Assembly (NCBI GenBank): GCA_964036195.1
Contig: OZ038450.1
Span: 13,270,701 to 13,334,700 of the forward strand
Direction of reading: 5' to 3'
Source of the DNA: Sphaerolaimus hirsutus
Taxonomy: Eukaryota; Nematoda; Chromadorea; Monhysterida; Sphaerolaimidae
Length of the DNA stretch: 64,000 bases
Made by a program: the position numbers and the translations under genes. Shown piece after piece: positions 56,672 through 64,000 of the stretch (within the stretch, counting starts at the first letter, position 1; each line of letters begins with the position of its first letter). The notes below the pieces were generated by a model. The model made no database searches and was not told the origin of the DNA. It saw only the letters and a program-made list of their open reading frames with translations.

Positions 56672-57063
56672 ATGTCCTTAATTAGAAAAGGTACTTTCAT
56701 TTTGCCTACACGCCCACATTTGAAATGTTGCTTTTTACATTCTGGCGCAGTGCCAATTCTTCATATGGGTAATAGCAAATTATTTATCAAGAAATACATT
56801 TTGCCGAGAAAAAAATGGTACAATGAAACCGAATGGAAGGAAGGTCTGAATGTGGTGTATTACTAGTTCTCAATGGCCCCAGATATTTACACAACTTTCC
56901 GGCAGAAACTTTAGAAGCTAATAAATCAACTTTGGACGCATTTGAGTTGACCGGAGTGAGCAGTCCGTCAACTGCTGTTGACAGAGGTAATATATTGATT
57001 CACTCTGGCAAGCTAAAATGTGTTCTCAGACAGATTTATAAGTTTTCGAAATTTCGGCTGTGA
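56672..57063 (+). CDS. Small two-exon gene (121 aa) with a possible 26-nt intron
   Basis: Exon 1 56672-56856 starts MSLIRKGTFILPTRPH and ends ...GLNVV. Exon 2 56883-57063 reads YLHNFPAETLEANKS...YKFSKFRL and TGA. The 26-nt intron 56857-56882 (GTATTACTAG...CCCCAG) has GT-AG ends and phase 2; without splicing exon 1 stops at TAG a few bases later. Exon 1 has a near-identical copy at 36502-36694. Unrecognised; Cys pair KCCF. Confidence 0.5.
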
Positions 57064-57094
57064 ACTAGTGCAGTGTTTACTTGTAGAGAGACAT

Positions 57095-58588
57095 TACCGT
57101 ATTACCTCTAATTAACACCTTGAATTAACACCCCCTCGAAATACCCCCGAAATTTTGACTGAAGAAATAATACCCCCCTCGAAATACCCCACCCAAATTG
57201 AGTGTAAAGAGAATGTACACGACAAATACCGCGGTTTGTGATCTGTATGATACAGAACACACGTTGAAACCAAGAGGCCAGATCACTTCAAATGCTAGTC
57301 ACTTCAAATGCTGTAAGGCATCACTTCAAATGCTTTTTTACTTCCCAATTCACTTCTCATACCACTTCTAGCACACTAGCATTTGAAATGATGCACTACA
57401 GCATTTGAAGAGAGATTATTGGCATGTCTATAAACACATATACACTCCGGTAAAAATGTCTTGCTGTTTTTGGTGTTTTGGGTTCAGTTGCATACCAATC
57501 ATCAAATATGGGTTTGACACTTATTTTTAGGGGTAGTTATAGTGTCGACACCCCTTAGTAGAAATACCGCTGTCCCCCTGCGTATATTGTTGATTTTGGC
57601 TACACTGAGAGTGCGACACCTTCAGAATTTTTTGTTTGCTTTTTTGCAGTTCTCTTTAACTGCATAGCTGAGAGTTGGCATGGTGCCAACATTTCACATT
57701 TGTACTACCGTATTACCTCGAATTATCCCCCCCCCTTGAATTAACCCCCCTCCAATTAACCCCCCCTCGAAATGGGCTGGGGAAATAATAACCCCCCCCC
57801 TCGAAATACCCCCCCCCCTTCGGAATGATGTACGTCATGTACATAATACGTCATGTATGCAATGTACATGATGTATATTACTGTTAATTTGCATTGCAGC
57901 TACACATAGACTAGTTTGTGTAGCTATCTACGTTTTTATGTCCAAATATATCCTGTTTGGACACATTTATTACCTGTTTTGGGTATGCAAATGCCTACTA
58001 TTTACTACGATCCTTACGAAAATTTCTGACGAAATCATAAAACCCCCTCGAATAAACCCCCCCCCCCCTCGAATTAACCCCGCCTGAAATTTTGCTGGCG
58101 AAATAATAAACCCCCATGGGGTTATTTCGAGGTAATACGGTATATTGAACACTGCCATAATGTCTGACCGATATCTTTCTCATGACTGGCTGCAAGTGAT
58201 AGCCAAAAATGATGGCAGATAGCAGTGAGCACTATATAGCCAGCACAGTCATTCGCTTTAGGGGGTCACACTCACTTCTGAGGGGGTTCCAGCTGTATAT
58301 AGTGTGATCTGCAGTAGCACTGGTGCTTTCAGTAGGTTTTTTATCCACCATTCTTTGAAAATAAAAATAAAACATAAAGACGTTTTCCGTGCAAATTTTG
58401 ACTTTGGACAGCCACCAAAAAATTAGGGATGCATTGATTTTGCTGAAAATGGACATGCTGCACAAAGACACCTTAATTTAAGACATGGTATACTGGGTAA
58501 ACACCGATAGCTGTCACATTTCAAATGTGAGGACAGATAAAAAATTTACTCCCATAAAGACATAAAGACATTTTTCCTGGAGTGTACC
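57095..58588. mobile_element. Transposon copy B with nested TACCGTATT element
   Basis: 57247-57704 and 58141-58586 match copy A at 48589-49605, with ends tacactccggtaaaaatg (57440) and ttttcctggagtgtacc. Its middle, 57706-58142, is a TACCGTATTACCTCG...CGAGGTAATACGGTA element absent from copy A. 57095-57246 also carries accgtattacctc and gaaataccc blocks. Confidence 0.7.
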
Positions 58589-59578
58589 TACCGTATTTCC
58601 TCGAAATACCCCCCCTCGAAATACCCCCCCTCAAAATGGACACTATGAACTTATAAACCCCCCCCTCGAAATACCCCCCCCCCCCCAAAATTTAGTGTAT
58701 AGAGAACGTAAATGACAAAGGCTGCGGTTTGTCATCTGGGTAATGCAAAACACACGTTAAAAACGATGATTCTGTTATGTGAGCACAGTGATTATACGTC
58801 TACACACTTATAAACTCGGCAGACATTATGCGAGTCAATGGTCTAACGAATTTTTGTACAAGTGCCATTCTAACCCAATTTCATTGTTATTGACACTCGT
58901 ATTTCATGCGTAGGGATGACCATCAACAAATTTTTCAATTAGATAAGTGAACGTCACCGTCGAAATTTGAATTTAAGATCTACACTTGATAAATATACGA
59001 TAATTTCTTATTATTACGAACATAGTGAGCATTTTATGTTATTCAGAGCAATTTTTAGATTTTCAAAACGATCCAGATTTAGCTAGTGGTGTACAGTGTA
59101 CAGGGTCGTTCTTCCCTTGTTCTATCGCATGCACACATACGTACTTTTTGTTGGAATTTGTCCGGGCTGTTACAATAAAATACCTTGTTATCTGCTTTCA
59201 TATGACAATATGCGTGTTCAGTTTATCCTGTTCTCGCATAAAACGTCGGATTGAATAAGATTTACCATGAATCGATTGGAATGCATTCATTCAAATTCAA
59301 AATTAACTTAACAATTTTAACGAAATTTAAAATTGGTACGTAAGGGCCGAATCACTGATTCCTTTCATGTCTGCCGAGTTTACAAGTCTTTAGAGTCTTA
59401 TAAATGTCGATTTTGGTTGCATTTTCGACGTCTACCTACGTTTCAGACGACAATTTAGTACTTGGTTTTCAAAAAATTTCTGGCGAAATAATAACCCCCC
59501 CCCCCTCGAAATACCCCCCCTCAAAATTCTCACTCTGAAAAAATAAACCCCCCGGGGGTATTTCGAGGAAATACGGTA
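58588..59578. mobile_element. ACCGTATTTCCTCG element, about 1 kb
   Basis: Ends ACCGTATTTCCTCGAAATAC and TATTTCGAGGAAATACGGTA form an inverted repeat, with C-rich and ccctcgaaatacccc blocks next to both. The core (gtgtatagagaacgta, ggtttgtcatctggg) recurs near 57210 and 63238. No long frame. Confidence 0.75.
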
Positions 59579-60578
59579 TGTACTTCTATGTAATTAGCAT
59601 TGAAAAAATCACTGGGAGATTTATATTTAAAAAATCTCAGAAAATCTCAGAAAATATAAGATTTTCTGAGATTTATATTTTTTCCACGATTTTCCAGCGA
59701 GATTTAATTATATTTTTTTCTGATTGAGAAAATCTCCTGAGAAAATCTCTCTAAAAAGTGAGTATTTTTGAGAACTTTTGCCACAATTTTTCTCAAAATC
59801 ACCAATTTCCTAACTTAAACACATTTTCACCTTCAAATACACTACTTCATGTACTTTTTGCCTATTATCAGCTATTTTTAACTATTATGTACCTTTATGC
59901 CCATTTTGGCTATTTCCCTTTGGCTATTTTAACGGTTTTCTCTCCCCTTTTTCCCTTCTATGGCTTGAAAAAAAACAATATCAGGTTCTATTTGAAACAC
60001 ATTTTCTGTACTCAAGTACTTTGAAAACGTGTATGTAAACATGAGTACTGGTAGGGTTCAAACAGGATGAGATTACCAGAAAAGAAGCATAAATTGGACA
60101 TTAGAGGTTTATGTTCACATCTCATGGTGCAAAAACTACACACATGGAGTACTGGTACTTTTTCAGAGCAAACATATACATATTTAGTCAGTACTCGAGT
60201 ATACATATTTTTGGAGTAAAAGTAAAAGTTTTTAACCACTATGTAGGACTGCATGCTTTGCAAATAAAGTTACCACAATTTGGTGACAAAAGTCATCTGA
60301 TAAATTCTGTGGGGCACGTGAACATGGTGTATTCTATAATGAGAAAAAATGTACCCAAAGCATATTTTTGTTGATTATTCAGAAAGTAAATGGTATTAGC
60401 TTGTTGCAAAAGTTTTTGCGTTGCAACATCATCTTCAGCATTGTCTCCTATTGGATCACCCTGGATTGTTAGGATTCAGTCCGGGTATATAAGCTGGTGT
60501 TCAACTCTACCTAGGTTTCCAACTAATGTTCCATTGAAATTTCATTGAAAAATCAAAACACCGGAAAACGGTGGATGG

Positions 60579-61390
60579 CAGAGTTGCGAAAGCGTATTTA
60601 CGCTTACCCGAAATACCCGGGTAAATGGGTATTTATACTTACGCTTACGCTTACGCTTTCATAAAATACCTTTACGCTTTATTACGCTTTCCCGGCCGAA
60701 TTACCCGGGTACTAAAAGCGTAAAAAAACTTTTCACACGGCCCAGTTTTACGGTTTTCAAAAAGCGTGAAACTACAAAAAAAAGCGATATGAACGACAAT
60801 GCGTACCAAAGAAAATTACTGCGTGTGTGCATAAACACTGAAAATGGTGGCACATGTAAATACAAATTGTGCTAAAAGTCTGGCGCCTGCAATATCGTGG
60901 CGTCAGACTAGAAATTTTTGGGGTGACGATGGATTCCGTCAACAGCATTACCGTATTACCTCGAAATACCCCTGTGGAGGTTTATTATTTTGCCAGCAAA
61001 ATTTGAGGGGGGTTTTATTCAAGGGGGGATTATTCGAGGGTTTTTTATTATTTCCCGAGCCAATTTTGAGGGGGCTGGATAATTCAAGGTAATACGGTGG
61101 GTCCCAGTTAGATGAAGTTGTGTTGTTATGTGGTGATCATGTTGATTAAATGATGTGAAAAAATGAATGGAAATGATATATAAAGTAGTCTAAAAGTGAA
61201 AGCTAGGGTGTTTCCCCATGCTCAACAGCAGGAGCACTTTCTAGAAAATTTTTACGCTTACGCTTTTTTTTACGCTTTCCTAAATATTTTAAAAATACCT
61301 TACGCTTTTAGTATCCATACTCAAAATTTGGAAAGTGTATTTACGCTTACGCTTACGCTTTCCAAAAATACTGGTATTTTAACAACTCTG
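60579..61390. mobile_element. hAT-like MITE with TTACGC arrays (nested)
   Basis: Ends CAGAGTTGCGAAAGCG and ATTTTAACAACTCTG; exact 8-bp duplication GTGGATGG (60571-60578, 61391-61398). Subterminal tacgcttacgcttt arrays on both sides. It contains a third element at 60950-61098. Confidence 0.9.
60950..61098. mobile_element. TACCGTATTACCTCG element, innermost of three
   Basis: Ends TTACCGTATTACCTCGAAAT and ttcaaggtaatacggt, with C/G-rich ccctgtggagg and gggggattattcgaggg inside. It has no coding room. Confidence 0.8.
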
Positions 61391-61959
61391 GTGGATGGTG
61401 CATGTTGAGTTTTGGACATTATTGAGATAAATATTAGTACTGGATCTACTTTCACATAATTAATTTCACAGTAAAATTTTATGATTGAATGAATTCTACC
61501 TACTTTGTATAGGTATCCTGGCTGAAACCCCATTGATTGTCCAGGATGCTCCAATGCAAGATGATCCTGAAATGGAAAAAAACTTATGCATCAGACCAGT
61601 AAAAAGTGTGCTGTCATGTCAGTAGAAGTTGTTAGCATTTGAAAATGTGAATGAAAAGCTTCAACACCACATGTTGCTTAATATCTACTCTTAATAGTTC
61701 AAGCCTTGAAATATGATTATAAGTTGATTTAAGTTGAGAGATTTTCAGAAATTTTTTTGAACTGAAAGAGATTTTCTCAGAGATTTAATTATATTTTCAA
61801 AAATCACCTGATAGATTTAATTATATTTTTTTCTTGAGAGATTTTCTGAGATAATATTTAATTATATTTTCTCAAAATCGATCATTTTTTTCAATGCTAT
61901 ATGTAATTGTTCGATTTTTATACATCTATGTATGTGGAATTTAACAAAATTTCTGGCGA

Positions 61960-62064
61960 ATCAATAGACCCCCCTCGAATAAGCCCCCTCGAGTTAAACC
62001 CCACTGAAAATTTGTTGGCGAAACAATAAACCCCCTGGGGATATTTCGAGGTAATACGGTGTAT
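61960..62064. repeat. Short TACCGTATT-type element
   Basis: caatagacccccctcgaataa ... tatttcgaggtaatacggtg; about 100 bp, right end clear, left end degraded. Confidence 0.6.
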
Positions 62065-62468
62065 AGAACTTCGAAATTCAGTGATAAGATTCATAGTCAG
62101 ACCATCAAACCGCTGAGAAAAGTACGCCCCAAATTGAATAACCGAAATTCAACCAATGTCCACGGTTGTTAAAATGAATTTAGAATTACTCGAAAATAAA
62201 TACATATACATGAGTACTGGGTAAATACATTTACACATACTTTTAAAAAAAGTACCTGTACTCAACTGTATGCGTACGTTTAAAGAATAGTCGTGTACAG
62301 AAAACGTATTTCTGAAATTTCAAATTGCTTTTCTTTGTTGCTAAAATAAAGAAAACTTTAAGCAATCATATCATTTTCCCAAGTACTCGATTTCACATTT
62401 CCAAGAGAATAAGTACTCGCTTTTACATCTTCTTGGAAAAAAGTATTTTACCCATATTAACTCATGAG

Positions 62469-62643
62469 TAGTGATGGAATGGCGCCATGGCGCCCTCTTT
62501 CTGTGGCGCCTGGCGCCCACGTTCCGAATGGTGCCATGGCACCCTTGGCGCCTGGCGCCCTTTTTCTGTGGCGCCCTTGGCGCCTGGCGCCCAGATTCAA
62601 ATGGCTCCATGGCGCCCTTATTCCTGGCACTTTTCCATCACTA
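62469..62643. mobile_element. GGCGCC-array hAT-like MITE, both ends present
   Basis: Ends TAGTGATGGAATGGCGCC and GGCACTTTTCCATCACTA; flanks CTCATGAG / CTGATGAT match at 6 of 8. Internal tggcgcctggcgccc units. Confidence 0.8.
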
Positions 62644-62814
62644 CTGATGATGAGTTCGAGATAAAAATGAATTTTAGATTTGCTGTAATCAGGGGTAAGA
62701 AAAAAAAGTATTTTATATACCTATACATGAACTTTGAAAATTTAAGTAATTTAAACAACTCTGCCCAAGTCCCAAATACGTGCAACCTTCGGTCCAAATT
62801 TGCACACGAGTAAC

Positions 62815-63000
62815 GATGGCAAAAAAAGATTCGAAAATTCGAAAACATTTTCGAATTTTCGAATTTTTTCGTAATTTTCAAATTTTTATTTCGCCCCTAG
62901 AAAAAACACTTAAAAATCGATTTATTTTTCAAAAGATTCGAAAATTCGAAAATTCAAAAATAGTTTTCGAATTTTTTAGGGAATTCAAGGCAACAAAACA
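62815..63000. repeat. TTCGAAAATTCGAAAA array
   Basis: Starts taacgatggcaaaaaaagattcg; alternating gattcgaaaattcg and its complement. A second copy begins at about 63830 and runs off the window. Likely another satellite-bearing MITE family. Confidence 0.7.
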
Positions 63001-63086
63001 CGCTGTTAAGTTCAACGTGCTAAATAAATCAACGATTGATACTCGGCGCGTATCGAAAAGCGAAACGTAACAAAAAAACGTTGAAA

Positions 63087-63126
63087 TGTCATCCACGGCG
63101 GAAGAGGCGGACTTCGACGCATCCGT
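63087..63126 (+). CDS. Possible first exon (MSSTAEEADFDAS)
   Basis: ATG TCA TCC ACG GCG GAA GAG then DFDAS, with local GC content and codon use unlike the flanks. It is followed within a few bases by a TACCGTATTTCC element (63133), so any donor is inside or beyond the insertion. Confidence 0.25.
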
Positions 63127-63132
63127 TTTTTA

Positions 63133-63560
63133 TACTGTATTTCCTCGAAATATCCCCCCCCCCCTCGAAATACCCCCTCAAAATTTTCACTATACATTTA
63201 TAAACCCCCCTCGAAATACCACCCCCCCCCCAATTTGGTGTATAGAGAACGTAATGCAGTTTGTGATCTGGGGAATACAGAACACACATCAAAAACAATG
63301 ACTGTGTTGTTTAGAACAGGGTCTTATAAATGGCGTTAGTACCATCTACGTTAGTACCATCTAATTTAGTACCATCTACGTACTTATATAAGTATATAGA
63401 GTCTTATAAATGGCAGTTTTTGTTGCATTTTTTGACATCTGTGTTACCTAAAAACAACAATTTAGTACTGGGATTTCGAAAAATTTCTGGCTAAATAATA
63501 CACCCCGTCGAAATAACCACCCTCGTTTAACCCCCCCCCCCCAAGTTTCCACTCTGAAAA
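63133..63560. mobile_element. ACTGTATTTCCTCG element, right end unclear
   Basis: Left end tactgtatttcctcgaaat, then C runs, gtgtatagagaacgta (shared with 58588-59578) and ccctcgaaa blocks; the expected tacggta end is degraded (aataatatggta). Confidence 0.6.
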
Positions 63561-64000
63561 AATAATATGGTATTTGATGCCAATTTTATATTTTTTTGCT
63601 GATATTTGATTTGATGCCAACTTTTAAATTGTTGTTTTTATTGCCTTCACTCTGTTGGCGAATTAAATGTATCAATGTGTGAATTAAATGAAGCAGCACA
63701 CTGGTTTGCATAACTCCTTCGTCCATTGTTAATACTAATTTATGGTTAAAATAAGGTTATAACAACTGAGCGGACAGGAAGACAGTCTAAATTCTGTGTT
63801 TAAAGCTTAATATTCAATATTTTTCAAAAAAGATTCGAAAATTATTTGAAAAAATTCGAAAACTAGCCAAAAAAATTCGAAAATTGCCAAAAAAGATTCG
63901 AAAATTCGAAATTCGAAAATTAAATTCGAAATTCGAAAATTATTTTGAAGAAAAATTCGAAAATTCGAAAATTCATTTCAGAAAAAACACTTAAAAATTT
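63561..64000. repeat. AT-rich end, TTCGAAAA array
   Basis: AT-rich with nothing recognised to about 63829, then aaaaagattcgaaaatt arrays to the window end, similar to 62815-63000. Confidence 0.6.

Larger units (their letters stand above)
59595..61899. mobile_element. hAT-like element, 2.3 kb, hosting two further elements
   Basis: Ends TAGCATTGAAAAAATC and TTTTTTTCAATGCTA; exact 8-bp duplication TATGTAAT (59587-59594, 61900-61907). Subterminal aaaatctcag/ctgagattttc repeats on both sides. Inside lies the 60579-61390 element. No transposase frame was seen in the 2.3 kb. Confidence 0.85.

Overview
This is a repeat-rich eukaryotic scaffold, probably from an invertebrate animal, though nothing in it fixes the species. 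The evidence is many GT-AG introns with consistent phases, a giant LINE-type endonuclease/reverse-transcriptase reading frame, a fragment of an LTR-retrotransposon integrase, dozens of short DNA transposons with 8-bp target duplications, microsatellites, and two 200-N assembly gaps (36244-36443, 49617-49816). No rRNA, tRNA, CRISPR or bacterial-type operon was found.

Layout. 371-11405 (-): a 15-exon gene for an 878-residue charged, low-complexity protein. 12811-17823 (+): a divergent 11-exon gene (459 residues). 19916-22518 (-): a 3-exon gene (173 residues) whose first intron is a 1.8-kb minisatellite. 23630-24004 (+): integrase C-terminus. 24089-26274 (-): a 5-exon gene; two exons of another gene start divergently at 26655. 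29824-31040 and 31644-32721 (+): two tandem paralogues. 34028-35616 (+): a three-exon gene fragment. 37698-38660 (+): a 3-exon gene. 39105-48341 (-): the giant LINE-like reading frame. 50058-52401 (+): a paralogue of the 24.1-26.3 kb gene. 53-64 kb: mostly nested transposons, with one small two-exon gene at 56672-57063. Two protein families recur. Family alpha is the genes at 24.1-26.3 kb and 50.1-52.4 kb. Family beta is the genes ending at 17823, 31040 and 32721, plus perhaps 38660. I do not recognise a function for either.

The main discovery is an intron-making transposon. Nine introns in six genes (155-418 bp) begin inside, and end just beyond, a short inverted repeat close to GTGGCACTC...GAGTGCCAC. 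The element sits between copies of a CAG-like triplet. The left triplet plus the repeat gives CAG|GT and the right triplet gives the acceptor CAG, so an insertion is spliceable at once and, in eight of nine cases, removing it restores the frame. Paralogue comparison shows three insertions absent from the sister gene, so they are gained introns. This matches the introner concept known from several eukaryotes, including MITE-derived introns in larvaceans; this family and its 3-bp target rule are read here from sequence alone.

A second oddity is the LINE-like frame. It runs through nine well-formed GT-AG introns, all multiples of three and all without stops, before entering endonuclease and reverse transcriptase domains. 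Third, several hAT-like MITE families (8-bp target duplications) carry their own short satellites, such as GGGATC, GATATC, GGAAAAC, GGCGCC and TTACGC units, between fixed ends, and are nested inside one another.
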